Origin: Flavobacterium johnsoniae
GTDB lineage: Bacteria > Bacteroidota > Bacteroidia > Flavobacteriales > Flavobacteriaceae
Length of the DNA stretch: 64,000 nt
NCBI RefSeq assembly: GCF_001879205.1
Contig: NZ_MLFK01000009.1
Location: 310,001-374,000, forward strand
Direction: 5' to 3'
The notes under the pieces were generated by a model, which was given only the letters and a program-made list of their open reading frames with translations, was not told the origin of the DNA and did not search any database. This document shows, piece by piece, positions 34,528 to 44,024 of this stretch; position 1 is the first letter of the stretch; every line of letters starts with the position of its first letter. The translations under genes were made by a program, and so were the position numbers.

Positions 34528-35295
34528 CTACAATTGTGTAATTTTTAAAAATTCGTGTATGAACAGGTCTAATTGACACACTTTCATCAAGCGTTCATCT
34601 GGAGGCAATATGGTGGAACGGAAAACGGTTTTGCTGTCCACTTCACTTTCTTTGCGAAAACGTGTGCTGTTCTTGATTTGGCTTTGCATAAGGCTTAAAC
34701 CTAATTGTTCAATAAGTTGGTTATAAACTTCATACAAAGGCGTGCTTTCCCTGCCGTCAACCTGGTTCCAGAACAGGTTAATAGTTTCTATGGAGGTTTC
34801 CCCTTTTTTCATAATCACATCCTGCAAAAGCTGTGTGAAGATTAGTGTACTTTCCATTACTACACGGTCAGCCGTGATCGGGCTAAAAATGTGGTGCATT
34901 CCCGCCAATGCTTTCAGGATCCCGGGCGTGTTAACTGTTCCGGGCAGGTCAAAGAATACAACATCAACCGGCGTGGGAGAATCATTCACAAACTCTTGAG
35001 CTGCTTCCAATACGCTGTCCGCTTTGTATGGCATAATGGGATAGGCTTTTTTGTTGATGGTAGTAAACTGTCTATACGCCAGCTTTTTCAAAGCTTCGTT
35101 TTCCATTACCATTGCCAAATCCCTTGTCTTCATTTTCACAAGACTATGCTGTGGAAAATCTGCATCAAATACGGCTACGTTGTAGCCCAAACGATAGTGC
35201 AGCACACTTGCTAGAAGGGTTGTAAATGTACTTTTACCAACACCGCCTTTTTGAGAAGAAAAGGCGATAAACAAAGGTTTCTTTTTTGTGTTCAT
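34528..35295 (-). CDS. traA: ParA-family ATPase TraA
   Basis: A 255-residue ParA/MinD-type ATPase with a deviant Walker A KGGVGKST near residues 16-23, the switch DADFPQ and VFFDLPGT. It is the first gene of the minus-strand tra cluster, followed by two DUF3408 genes; ParA plus DUF3408 pairs head many Bacteroidota conjugative elements. It may take part in element segregation or mating-site positioning. Confidence 0.9.
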   Translation of the reverse strand: MNTKKKPLFIAFSSQKGGVGKSTFTTLLASVLHYRLGYNVAVFDADFPQHSLVKMKTRDLAMVMENEALKKLAYRQFTTINKKAYPIMPYKADSVLEAAQEFVNDSPTPVDVVFFDLPGTVNTPGILKALAGMHHIFSPITADRVVMESTLIFTQLLQDVIMKKGETSIETINLFWNQVDGRESTPLYEVYNQLIEQLGLSLMQSQIKNSTRFRKESEVDSKTVFRSTILPPDERLMKVCQLDLFIHEFLKITQL

Positions 35296-36038
35296 ATTTT
35301 ATAATTTAAAGTTTATATATTCTAGCAATACAGTTTTGGAGGCTACACTGATTTCATTCTTACTATTTAGCAGGGTAGCTGTCAGGGCTGCCGGCCGACA
35401 TTTCTGATTGCCTGCTTTTTTTAAGTACAGCATCACTGCATTCACCTCTGTATCTAGTCAGGCGGGAATTCCATCTTACTTATGTTCTTTCATCCCTTCA
35501 TCCCTTCATTCAGGATAGTCTCACGGCCAGCCGTCACGCTTTCCAACATTTCCGCATTGTTACGATCTTGCATTCTTGCAATCATGAAAGCCAGATGATA
35601 TGCAATCTGGAATGTGCCCAATACACTTGTCGTGAAGTACAGGCTGATTGTCGTCCTGCCAACATTCAAACACAAAGGACGAATCATTTTTGTTGCACTC
35701 TATGGGTGTGGCATTGCTTGTCGCTCAAAGGAAGTGTTTGGTAACTATTCATATTACAATCCTTTTATAAACAGGGATTTACTTTGTGAAATAAATTTTT
35801 ATTAAAAGATTTATGCAACGACTTATGAATAAACGGAGAATAACGGAACGGCTTCGAGCCGTTTTCCCTGTTACATTTAATCCGTCCCGAAGGGCGGATT
35901 TTTGTGTTCACCAGAACACGGCAAGTTGTGTTTTGAGGCACTCTTAAACGAGTTAGTGCCTCAAAACAACTTGCCTGGCCGGGGGCTGAAAAAACCTTCC
36001 GAAGTCAGGTTTTTATAAAATTTAATAATGGATAAATA
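35296..36038. other. Divergent promoter and oriT-like region
   Basis: No gene. The 743-bp gap separates the divergent traA and mobA genes. Bases 35842-35980 carry three successive hairpins directly ahead of mobA, described separately. The rest is unremarkable; small frames at 35490-35805 overlap on both strands and are unsupported. Confidence 0.65.
35842..35980. other. Candidate oriT: three hairpins upstream of mobA
   Basis: Three inverted repeats in a row: AACGGCT-TCG-AGCCGTT (35847-35863), AATCCGTCC against GGGCGGATT (35879-35900), and a long one with GGCAAGTTGT and GAGGCACT (35920-35942) against AGTGCCTCAAAACAACTTGCC in reverse (35955-35975). The long stem is 21 bp with a 2-base bulge and a 12-base loop. 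Long bulged hairpins right next to relaxase genes are typical for an origin of transfer. The nick site is not identified. Confidence 0.55.
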
Positions 36039-36476
36039 ATGAAGGAGAACAATAACAACAAAAAACACAAGGGTGGACGCAAGCGCAAAAGCGATCCAAG
36101 CATCCATCGCCATGTATTTCGTCTGACAGATACGGAAAATGCCAAACTTTTATCGCTTTTTGAAACATCGAGTATTCCCAACAAAGCAAAATTTATCACC
36201 TCGCTGCTGTTCAGCAAGGAGATGAAATCGATTAAAATTGACAAAGGAACAGTTGATTTTTATATGCGGTTGACTTCGTTTCATAGTCAGTTCCGCTCCG
36301 TAGGGGTGAATTATAATCAGATTGTCAAGCTATTGTACCGTCATTTTTCCGAGAAAAAGGCGGCGGCTTTTCTCTACAAATTGGAAAAACAAACTGCTGA
36401 AATGGCGGCACTATGCCAAAAAATCATCCAAATAACTGAAGAATTTGACGCAAAATATCTGAAAAAACAGCCTTAG
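36039..36476 (+). CDS. mobA: Mobilisation accessory protein MobA
   Basis: A 145-residue basic protein (MKENNNNKKHKGGRKRKSDP, in part) with a ribbon-helix-helix-like region (HRHVFRLTDTENAKLLSLFE), as in BfmA/BtgA/MobA proteins that help a relaxase bind oriT. It lies just downstream of the hairpin region, and its stop is 2 bp before the relaxase gene. Confidence 0.85.
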   Translation: MKENNNNKKHKGGRKRKSDPSIHRHVFRLTDTENAKLLSLFETSSIPNKAKFITSLLFSKEMKSIKIDKGTVDFYMRLTSFHSQFRSVGVNYNQIVKLLYRHFSEKKAAAFLYKLEKQTAEMAALCQKIIQITEEFDAKYLKKQP

Positions 36477-36478
36477 AA

Positions 36479-37768
36479 ATGATAGCAAAAATCGGAAGAA
36501 GCGCAAATTTATACGGAGCTTTAGCCTACAACCAGCTCAAAGTTGAGAATGAAAAAGGGGAAATATTGTTTGGCAATAAGATAATTGAAACCGCTAGCGG
36601 TCTTTATTCGGTTGCGCAATTAGTCCAATCTTTTGCCCCTTACCTGATAGCCAATCGCAATACCGAGAAACATACGCTGCATATCTCGCTCAATCCTGAT
36701 CCGAAAGATGAGATAAGTGACGACAGGTACAGGGAAATGGCAGAAGCATATATGCAGGAGATGGGTTACGGCCAGCAGCCTTATGTGGTTTTCAAACATA
36801 CTGATATTGACCGCAGCCATATTCATATTGTATCGGTCTGTGTGGATGAAGAGGGCAAAAAGATTGCGGACAGTTTTGAGAAAATGCGCTCTATGAACGT
36901 CTGCCGTGAACTGGAAAGGAAATACGGTTTGATACCCGCAACAGATAAAGAGCATAAACAGATAGACAAGGTTTTCCGTCCTGTAGATTATAAGGCAGGT
37001 GATGTTAAAAGTCGGATAGCTTCAGTAGTTCGTCACCTGCCTAACTACTATCGATTCCAAACTTTAGGAGAATTTAATGCCTTGCTTTCTCTTTTTAATA
37101 TTACCACCGAAAAAGTGCAGGGCGAGTTGAAAGGAAAAATGCAGCAGGGTTTGTTATATATCCCTTTGAATGAAAAAGGCGAAAGAGCCGGACATCCTTT
37201 CAAGGCTTCTTTATTTGGAAAGAATGCCGGACTGCCGGCTCTGGAATTGCATTATGCAAAATGTAAAGAAACATTAAAAGACCACGTGGCAAAGCCGACC
37301 ATTAAAGCTGTCGTTACCATTGCCGTGCAATCAACAAGTGACGAAGAGGCTTTTAAAAAACAGTTAAGGGAGCAAGGAATTAACGTGGTAGCACGGAGAA
37401 ATGATACAGGACGAATTTACGGAATTACCTTTATAGACCATAATTCTAAGACAGTGTGGAACGGTTCAAGATTGGGCAAAGAGTTTTCGTCCAATACTTT
37501 TAATGATTATTGGAACAACAATATCGAACCTGAAATAAAAGGACAGGTTAAACTACAATCGAAAATATCGACATCAAATAGTACAGATCTTCCTGCAAAT
37601 GAACCTCATCGTTTGTTCGACTTCCTTAATACTGCCGAAAAACATGACGAGAATTTGCTTGATGCATTTGGTGGCTTATTTCCAGAAGCTCAAGGAGAAG
37701 ATTACCAGGAGCAGGATTTTGCCAATAGATTGAAGAAAAAGAGAAACCGCATAAGAGGACAGAAATAA
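36479..37768 (+). CDS. mobB: Relaxase MobB
   Basis: A 429-residue relaxase/mobilisation nuclease. The metal-binding motif HTDIDRSHIHIV (107-118) provides the HxDx4HxH triad. A candidate nucleophile Tyr (Y12) lies in SANLYGALAYNQ. It nicks the transfer origin and is carried covalently into the recipient. The C-terminal 170 residues are charged and Ser/Thr-rich. It is tightly coupled to mobA. Confidence 0.92.
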   Translation: MIAKIGRSANLYGALAYNQLKVENEKGEILFGNKIIETASGLYSVAQLVQSFAPYLIANRNTEKHTLHISLNPDPKDEISDDRYREMAEAYMQEMGYGQQPYVVFKHTDIDRSHIHIVSVCVDEEGKKIADSFEKMRSMNVCRELERKYGLIPATDKEHKQIDKVFRPVDYKAGDVKSRIASVVRHLPNYYRFQTLGEFNALLSLFNITTEKVQGELKGKMQQGLLYIPLNEKGERAGHPFKASLFGKNAGLPALELHYAKCKETLKDHVAKPTIKAVVTIAVQSTSDEEAFKKQLREQGINVVARRNDTGRIYGITFIDHNSKTVWNGSRLGKEFSSNTFNDYWNNNIEPEIKGQVKLQSKISTSNSTDLPANEPHRLFDFLNTAEKHDENLLDAFGGLFPEAQGEDYQEQDFANRLKKKRNRIRGQK

Positions 37769-37870
37769 GAATTCAGCCAAACACTGCCACAGACCGCCTA
37801 TGACTTCTACATTGAAATAGCCTAGCTGCATAGCTTTTAAATTCATGCCCGAACATTAAAAATTAAAATA

Positions 37871-39868
37871 ATGCAGGGAGAAGATGATTTAAGAGGATTA
37901 GCCAAAATTATGGCTTTTATGCGGGCAGTAAGTATCCTATTGATACTGATGCACATTTATTGGTTTTGCTACGGTTACTTTATAGATCGGGGCTGGACAC
38001 TAGAGGTAATCAACAAAATATTAGGCAATTTTCAGCTTACCGCAGGATTGTTCTCGCATACTCTTTATACCAAAGTATTTGCCTTGGTGTTATTAGCTTT
38101 AAGCTGCCTTGGATCAAAGGGAGTTAAGAACCAAAATATAACCTGGACTAAAATTTATATTGCTTTGGCAATTGGATTTGTTCTGTTTTTTCTGAACACA
38201 GCTTTATTAAAGCTATCAGTCAATACCGCTACAATTTCTTATATCGTTACAACTGGTTTAGGTTATATCGCTTTAATGGTTGCCGGAGTCTGGATGAGCC
38301 GATTGCTTCGTAATAATCTGATGGACGATGTTTTCAATAACGAGAACGAAAGTTTTATGCAGGAAACTAAATTGATGGAAAACGAATATTCTGTCAATCT
38401 TCCCACGAAGTTTTACTACAAAGAAAAATGGAACAATGGGTGGATTAACATAGTCAATCCTTTTCGGGCAACGATCGTTTTAGGTACACCGGGCTCAGGA
38501 AAATCATATGCAATCGTAAACAATTATATCAAACAGCAGATTGAGAAAGGTTTCTCAATGTACATCTACGATTTCAAATTTGATGACCTTTCTACCATTG
38601 CATATAATCATTTATTAAAGCACAGCGATAAATACAAAGTACAACCAAAATTCTATGTCATCAACTTTGATAACCCCCGAAAGAGCCATCGTTGCAATCC
38701 GCTTAATCCTGATTTCATGACGGATATCTCGGATGCTTATGAAGCAGCATACACGATAATGCTGAACCTCAATCGTAGCTGGATACAGAAGCAGGGTGAT
38801 TTTTTCGTCGAAAGCCCGATTATCCTTTTGGCTGCAATCATATGGTACCTGAAAATTTATGACGACGGTAAGTATTGTACGTTTCCACACGCTATTGAAC
38901 TCTTGAATAAAAAATACTCAGACGTATTTACGATTTTAACCTCATATTCCGACTTGGAAAACTATTTATCGCCTTTTATGGATGCCTGGCAGGGAGGCGC
39001 ACAAGACCAATTACAGGGACAGATAGCCTCTGCAAAAATCCCTTTGTCAAGAATGATTTCGCCACAACTTTATTGGGTTATGACAGGCGATGATTTTTCA
39101 TTGGACATCAACAATCCCAAAGAGCCTAAGATATTATGCGTAGGCAATAATCCTGACCGACAAAATATCTACTCTGCTGCATTGGGATTGTACAATTCGC
39201 GTATCGTTAAACTTATTAACAAAAAGGGTCAGTTGAAAAGTTCGGTTATCATAGACGAGCTGCCGACGATCTATTTTAGAGGATTGGATAACCTTATTGC
39301 AACCGCCAGAAGTAATAAGGTGGCTGTTTGTTTGGGCTTTCAGGATTATTCCCAGCTGACAAGGGATTATGGCGACAAAGAGAGCAAGGTAATTCAGAAC
39401 ACCGTAGGTAATGTTTTTAGCGGCCAAGTGGTTGGAGAAACTGCAAAAAGCCTTTCGGAAAGATTCGGGAAAGTATTGCAGAAAAGGCAGAGCATGAGCA
39501 TCAACCGCAATGATACATCAACTTCAATATCAACTCAATTGGACAGTCTTATACCGGCTTCCAAAATATCCACCCTGACACAAGGTTTTTTTGTTGGTTC
39601 TGTGTCGGACAATTTTGATGAACGCATCGAGCAGAAAATCTTTCATGCTGAAATTGTCGTGGATAATGTAAAAGTTGCTTCAGAAACTAAAAGTTACCAG
39701 AAGATACCGGAAATTTTATCTTTTGTAACCGAGCAGGGAGAAGATAAGATGAAGGATGAAATTGAAAGCAATTACAAACGTATAAAATCTGACATACTGA
39801 ATATTGTTGTTAGTGAAATGGAGCGCATCAAGAATGACCCTGCATTGCAGCACCTTGTGCAGAAATAG
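37871..39868 (+). CDS. VirD4/TraG-type coupling protein (MobC)
   Basis: A 665-residue inner-membrane ATPase. The N-terminus carries the YWFCYGYF motif near 30 of the YWFCY family and four membrane helices (to about 143). The Walker A GTPGSGKS lies at 205-212 and YIYDFKFDD follows. It links the relaxase-DNA complex to the Tra channel. In Bacteroidota it is annotated mobC or traG. It is 102 bp downstream of mobB. Confidence 0.92.
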   Translation: MQGEDDLRGLAKIMAFMRAVSILLILMHIYWFCYGYFIDRGWTLEVINKILGNFQLTAGLFSHTLYTKVFALVLLALSCLGSKGVKNQNITWTKIYIALAIGFVLFFLNTALLKLSVNTATISYIVTTGLGYIALMVAGVWMSRLLRNNLMDDVFNNENESFMQETKLMENEYSVNLPTKFYYKEKWNNGWINIVNPFRATIVLGTPGSGKSYAIVNNYIKQQIEKGFSMYIYDFKFDDLSTIAYNHLLKHSDKYKVQPKFYVINFDNPRKSHRCNPLNPDFMTDISDAYEAAYTIMLNLNRSWIQKQGDFFVESPIILLAAIIWYLKIYDDGKYCTFPHAIELLNKKYSDVFTILTSYSDLENYLSPFMDAWQGGAQDQLQGQIASAKIPLSRMISPQLYWVMTGDDFSLDINNPKEPKILCVGNNPDRQNIYSAALGLYNSRIVKLINKKGQLKSSVIIDELPTIYFRGLDNLIATARSNKVAVCLGFQDYSQLTRDYGDKESKVIQNTVGNVFSGQVVGETAKSLSERFGKVLQKRQSMSINRNDTSTSISTQLDSLIPASKISTLTQGFFVGSVSDNFDERIEQKIFHAEIVVDNVKVASETKSYQKIPEILSFVTEQGEDKMKDEIESNYKRIKSDILNIVVSEMERIKNDPALQHLVQK

Positions 39869-40008
39869 TTAAGTTATTTCAAGAACTAATTTAACAGCTA
39901 TTCTTCTTTAATGTTACATTGTCATTTCGGCTAATAATATTGCGTTTTTGATTAATTTCAGGTTTTAAGGAATGTGCACTTTTGCATAGTTAATCTAAAT
40001 AAAGAAAT

Positions 40009-40815
40009 ATGCAAAAGACAATTTTTATTACCGGAGCTTCATCTGGACTTGGTAAAGCAACAGCTAAATTATTTCATTCAAAGGGTTGGAACATTATTGC
40101 AACGATGCGAAACCCTGAAAAGGAAGAGGAACTAAAGGAACTTGTAAATGTAACCATGGTTCAATTGGATGTTACTGATAGTTTATCTATTCAAAAAACA
40201 ATTGAGGCTATTTTACAATCCCATCCAGTAGATGTCGTGTTAAACAATGCTGGTTACGGTCTGATAGGTCCGCTGGAAGCTTTGAGAGACGAGCAAATTC
40301 TATCTCAGCTGCATACCAATCTCATGGGTGTAGTTAACGTAACCAGAGCTTTTGTTCCATATTTTAGGGAAAGGAAAAGTGGAAGCTTCATCAATATTAC
40401 CAGTACATTTGGACTAGTAGGTTATCCCACCTGTTCTATCTATAATGCTACCAAATTTGCTGTGGATGGTTTTTCAGAGAGCCTGGCATACGAATTAGCA
40501 CAATTTGGGGTAAAAGTTAAAGTGGTTGCACCGGGCGGAATGCAGACTGACTTTGCGGGAAGGTCTTTACAGGGTGGAATGCATCAAGCGTACACTAAAC
40601 TGGTGGCAAAAGTTAGCGAGGGCTATAGCGAGGATCAGCTTGCAAATTATGCAAAAGCAGAAGACGTGGCCCAGATTATTTATGATGCAGCCACTGACAA
40701 CAAAGAACAGCTCAGGTATATTGCAGGTAATGATGCTATTGGTTTATACAAGGAACGCCTGGAATTGACGCCCGAAGGACAATTCGAAAAAATACGTTCG
40801 CAATTTATATTTTAG
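40009..40815 (+). CDS. SDR family oxidoreductase
   Basis: A 268-residue classical short-chain dehydrogenase: cofactor loop TGASSGLGKA near 8-17, NNAGYG, Ser in INITST, and active site YNATK. It oxidises or reduces small molecules with NAD(P)H. It is the first gene of the cargo block and precedes the AraC gene in the same direction, separated by a hairpin. Substrate unknown. Confidence 0.9.
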   Translation: MQKTIFITGASSGLGKATAKLFHSKGWNIIATMRNPEKEEELKELVNVTMVQLDVTDSLSIQKTIEAILQSHPVDVVLNNAGYGLIGPLEALRDEQILSQLHTNLMGVVNVTRAFVPYFRERKSGSFINITSTFGLVGYPTCSIYNATKFAVDGFSESLAYELAQFGVKVKVVAPGGMQTDFAGRSLQGGMHQAYTKLVAKVSEGYSEDQLANYAKAEDVAQIIYDAATDNKEQLRYIAGNDAIGLYKERLELTPEGQFEKIRSQFIF

Positions 40816-40820
40816 ATTCA

Positions 40821-40859
40821 TTGTTTCTGTCGGATTTTATATCAATTTGGCAGAAACAA
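40821..40859. terminator. Inverted repeat after the first SDR gene
   Basis: TTGTTTCTG (40821-40829) is inverted as CAGAAACAA (40851-40859), with a 21-base AT-rich spacer. It could form a weak terminator hairpin or act as a binding site upstream of the AraC gene. Confidence 0.4.
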
Positions 40860-40888
40860 CTTCTTTAAGAATTACTTAAATTTGTATT

Positions 40889-41800
40889 ATGAAAAAACAG
40901 CCTGTCATATTCAGTTCGCTATCCCAATTACATCGGGCTATGGGGCAAGCGGCACCATTACATCCGCTGATCAGTATATTAAATTATGGAGATGCTAAGT
41001 TTGATCCAAAGGAATTTGAACAAGGTATTATACTAGACTTTTACAAGATATCTTTCAAGACAAGCTTTTCCGGAAAACTGAGATATGGCCAGGGATATTA
41101 CGATTTTGAAGCGGGCGGAATGTCATTCATAGCACCAGGACAGTTATTGAAAATGCAAGACGAAGAAGCCGATTACAGCGGAATGACACTTCACATCCAT
41201 CCCGATTTCATTCGACACTATTCGTTAAATACACAGATCAAACATTATGGTTTTTTTGGCTACTCGGCCGCCGAGGCCCTTTATCTTTCTGAAAAGGAAA
41301 AAGAAACAATTCTGAGTATTTACAGATTTATTGAGGATGAACTGGGAGAACGTATTGATAAATTCAGTCAGGATGTAATCATTTCACAAATTGAGCTTTT
41401 ACTCAATTATGCCAACCGTTTTTATGACCGACAGTTCCTGACACGAAAGAATATAAATAATGATATTCTTTCCAAATTGGAGGAGACGTTGGAAAACTAT
41501 TTTAGGGACGATAAATTACTTATCAAGGGACTGCCGACTGTTAATTCTGTTGCAGAAAATATTAATGTTACACCTCGTTACCTGAGCGATCTGCTGCGGA
41601 ACCTTGTCGGATTGAATACACAGCAATACATTCACGAAAAAGTGATAGCAAAGGCTAAAGAATATCTGGCAAAGGATGAACTGACTATCGCTGAAATTGC
41701 GTATCATTTAGGATTTGAACATCCACAATCATTAAATAAACTCTTTAAAAGTAAAACTTCGTTCTCCCCTTCAGACTATAAAAAAAGTTTATTGAATTAA
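40889..41800 (+). CDS. AraC family transcriptional regulator
   Basis: A 303-residue protein with an N-terminal cupin-like sensor (MSFIAPGQLLKM near 91) and a C-terminal AraC double helix-turn-helix (SVAENINVTPRYLSDLLRNL, ELTIAEIAYHLGFEHPQSLN, KSKTSFSPSDYKKS). The upstream TAAATTTG (40877-40884) fits the -7 element, though a clear -33 element was not found. It probably controls the first SDR gene or the cargo operon. Confidence 0.92.
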   Translation: MKKQPVIFSSLSQLHRAMGQAAPLHPLISILNYGDAKFDPKEFEQGIILDFYKISFKTSFSGKLRYGQGYYDFEAGGMSFIAPGQLLKMQDEEADYSGMTLHIHPDFIRHYSLNTQIKHYGFFGYSAAEALYLSEKEKETILSIYRFIEDELGERIDKFSQDVIISQIELLLNYANRFYDRQFLTRKNINNDILSKLEETLENYFRDDKLLIKGLPTVNSVAENINVTPRYLSDLLRNLVGLNTQQYIHEKVIAKAKEYLAKDELTIAEIAYHLGFEHPQSLNKLFKSKTSFSPSDYKKSLLN

Positions 41801-41825
41801 ATTAGGGCGACAAAATATTGAATTC

Positions 41826-41841
41826 TGAAATGATTGTTTCA
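41826..41841. promoter_or_regulatory. Operator-like palindrome O1, upstream of tetR gene
   Basis: TGAAATGATTGTTTCA, matching the pattern TGAAAY-N4-GTTTCA found at three other places. A -7-like TATCTTTG lies at 41852-41859, so a bound repressor would block the promoter: autoregulation. Confidence 0.7.
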
Positions 41842-41869
41842 GATATTTTTATATCTTTGCAAATGAATT

Positions 41870-42448
41870 ATGGCAAGAAATGTTGAATTTGACGAACAAT
41901 TAGCAGTTTCCAAGGCAATGGATGTCTTTTGGAGGAAAGGCTATAATGGCACCACAATGCGGGATCTGACCGAAGCTATGGGCATCAACAGCAGCAGTCT
42001 TTATAATACCATTGGAGACAAGCACGAGCTTTTTATCCGTAGTATAAAGCATTATACCGAGACCAGAATGAAGGAAGCCGTAAAACAGTTAGAGCCCATC
42101 AAATCTCCTATAAAGGCGATCGAAAAATTTATACAATCTTCAGTTTATGTCATAACTAATGAACCTAATAGCTGTATGGCTATTAAAACCACTTTCGAAG
42201 TGGCAAGTACCGATGAACAGGTACAAAAAATCATTAAGGCTGACAATGAATTTACCTATAATCTATTGAACGGTTTGGTGGAAAAAGCAATTCAGAATGG
42301 AGAAATAACGATAAGCCAGGATGCAGCTATGCTAACGGACTATATCATCAATCATTTCAGTGGCTGGCACGAATTTTTTATCATCCATAAAAACAAAAAT
42401 CGTATCAAGAATATGGCAACATTCCTGATCAAGCAAATTAACCAATAA
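41870..42448 (+). CDS. TetR/AcrR family transcriptional regulator
   Basis: A 192-residue TetR protein: N-terminal HTH (FDEQLAVSKAMDVFWRKGYN, TMRDLTEAMGINSSSLYNTI) and a C-terminal ligand domain. The likely operator O1 lies 29 bp upstream, and related palindromes lie ahead of the next genes, so it probably represses itself and the cargo oxidoreductases. Its ligand is unknown. Confidence 0.92.
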   Translation: MARNVEFDEQLAVSKAMDVFWRKGYNGTTMRDLTEAMGINSSSLYNTIGDKHELFIRSIKHYTETRMKEAVKQLEPIKSPIKAIEKFIQSSVYVITNEPNSCMAIKTTFEVASTDEQVQKIIKADNEFTYNLLNGLVEKAIQNGEITISQDAAMLTDYIINHFSGWHEFFIIHKNKNRIKNMATFLIKQINQ

Positions 42449-42464
42449 TTTTTTTATATAAATC

Positions 42465-42480
42465 TGAAACAAACGTTTTA
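42465..42480. promoter_or_regulatory. Operator-like palindrome O2
   Basis: TGAAACAAACGTTTTA, one mismatch from a perfect palindrome, directly before the ATG at 42486. Confidence 0.65.
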
Positions 42481-42485
42481 AAATT

Positions 42486-43100
42486 ATGAACATACTGAAA
42501 GAATACAACGACTATTACACGGCAAATGAAAAGCCTGAAGTATTGGAAATAGGCGAAGCAAGCTACATATCTATTATCGGGGAAGGAAGTCCCGGAACTG
42601 CTGTTTTCTATGAAAAGAAAGCTGCTATTAAAGAATTTGTTGCTTTATTGGCGTATCATTGTGATGCGACAGATTTGGCATTTTCAAGCAACGTGGTAGA
42701 AATATTCTACTGGTTTGATGAGGAAAAAGTGGGGTATGTAGATATCGGAAATTTCTATACGACAGTTGACCTGGATCTGCTACACTACAGAATTGCGATC
42801 CGCATTCCAGAGTTTATAAAAGCTGAAACCATTCAAGAAGTGGGGCAAAAAAGCGATCTCCCTTTCGCAAACGACTTTGAATATTTTACTTATTCGGCAG
42901 GAACTTGTGTGCAGCTTTTGCATAAAGGACCTTTTGCAGGAGAATTGCAAACACTGCCTGTGCTCCAAAAATTTGCTTCCGAGAATGGATTTAAGAAATC
43001 TGGAATGCACCACGAAATTCACTTAACCCCTTTTGAATTGGGACAAAGTCAGGAGCATCTGAAGACCATCTTGCGAGATCCCGTAGCTAAAGAATACTAA
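42486..43100 (+). CDS. GyrI-like small-molecule-binding domain protein
   Basis: A 204-residue protein with the GyrI/SOUL-like fold pattern (ASYISIIGEGSPG near the start, VLEIGE, TYSAGTCVQLLHKGPF near 142-157, FKKSGMHHEIHL). These domains bind small amphipathic molecules. Operator O2 is just upstream, so it is probably under TetR control and may take part in sensing or sequestering the inducer. Confidence 0.8.
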   Translation: MNILKEYNDYYTANEKPEVLEIGEASYISIIGEGSPGTAVFYEKKAAIKEFVALLAYHCDATDLAFSSNVVEIFYWFDEEKVGYVDIGNFYTTVDLDLLHYRIAIRIPEFIKAETIQEVGQKSDLPFANDFEYFTYSAGTCVQLLHKGPFAGELQTLPVLQKFASENGFKKSGMHHEIHLTPFELGQSQEHLKTILRDPVAKEY

Positions 43101-43116
43101 TTTTTTTAATCAAATC

Positions 43117-43132
43117 TGAAACAAGCGTTTCA
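43117..43132. promoter_or_regulatory. Operator-like palindrome O3
   Basis: TGAAACAAGCGTTTCA, a perfect palindrome with a 4-base spacer, before the SDR gene at 43155. An AAT trinucleotide run follows at once. Confidence 0.75.
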
Positions 43133-43154
43133 ATAATAATAATAATAATAAATA
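43132..43154. repeat. AAT trinucleotide repeat ahead of SDR start codon
   Basis: About seven consecutive AAT/ATA units lie between operator O3 and the start codon at 43155, in the position where a ribosome would bind. Length variation by slippage could change expression; this is inference. Confidence 0.75.
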
Positions 43155-43937
43155 ATGGAAAACTCAATTAAAGAATTATCGGGTAAAATAGCCTTGGTTA
43201 CCGGTGGGACAAAAGGTATCGGAAAAGCCATAGCAGATAAGTTGGCGTCCAATGGAGCAACAGTTGTGGTAACTGCACGAAAGCCATCAGAAGAAAAAAA
43301 CGAGCATCATTTTATAGCGGCAGATCTAACCGACAGTACCGCTATAGCTGAACTAACAGAAAAACTGATCGAAAAATACGGAACGCCAGATATCCTTATC
43401 AATAATGTAGGCGGCACTTCCTCTCCGGCAGGAGGTTTTCAGATGCTCAGCGACGGCGACTGGAACAGGGATATTGAACTCAATCTTTTGGCATCTATCA
43501 GACTGGATAAGGCTATGGTTCCAAAGATGATTGAAAAGAAATCGGGAGTTGTGATTCATATTTCCTCGCTGAACGGTAAGATACCCTTGTACCAGTCCAA
43601 TTTCTCTTACGGGGTAATGAAATCAGCTTTAAATGCCTACAGTAAGACACTGGCCAATGAAGTTGCCAAAAACGGTATTCGGGTAAATACAGTATCCCCG
43701 GGTATGGTCAAAACAACAGCTATGGAAACTTTTCTGGAAAGCTATGCACAAACCATTGGTAAAACCGTAACAGAAACTTCACAACAGCTTATGGATAGCA
43801 TGGGTGGCGTGCCGATGAACCGTTTGGCCGAACCTGAAGAAATTGCCAACATGGTGGCCTTTTTAGTATCTGATGGTTCTAGTTACATAACTGGAGCCAA
43901 TATGCTTGTTGACGGCGGTACCTTTCCAGCTGTTTAA
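43155..43937 (+). CDS. SDR family oxidoreductase (paralogue 1)
   Basis: A 260-residue SDR with TGGTKGIGKA cofactor loop near 16-25, NNVGGTSSPAGG, Ser in HISSLNG and YGVMK active site. The cofactor loop uses TKG in place of the usual ASSG. It is about half identical to the next gene, so the pair comes from tandem duplication. Expression is likely controlled at O3. Confidence 0.9.
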   Translation: MENSIKELSGKIALVTGGTKGIGKAIADKLASNGATVVVTARKPSEEKNEHHFIAADLTDSTAIAELTEKLIEKYGTPDILINNVGGTSSPAGGFQMLSDGDWNRDIELNLLASIRLDKAMVPKMIEKKSGVVIHISSLNGKIPLYQSNFSYGVMKSALNAYSKTLANEVAKNGIRVNTVSPGMVKTTAMETFLESYAQTIGKTVTETSQQLMDSMGGVPMNRLAEPEEIANMVAFLVSDGSSYITGANMLVDGGTFPAV

Positions 43938-43978
43938 TTGCCATTTAGTTTAAGAATAGTCAAAAAAATAATAACATC

Positions 43979-43994
43979 GGAAACGTTGGTTTCG
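43979..43994. promoter_or_regulatory. Operator-like palindrome O4
   Basis: GGAAACGTTGGTTTCG, with inner GAAAC-GTTG-GTTTC perfect, upstream of the second SDR paralogue. It is the most diverged of the four sites. Confidence 0.6.
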
Positions 43995-44024
43995 GCAGAT
44001 CATTCAATTTAAAATACATAAAAA

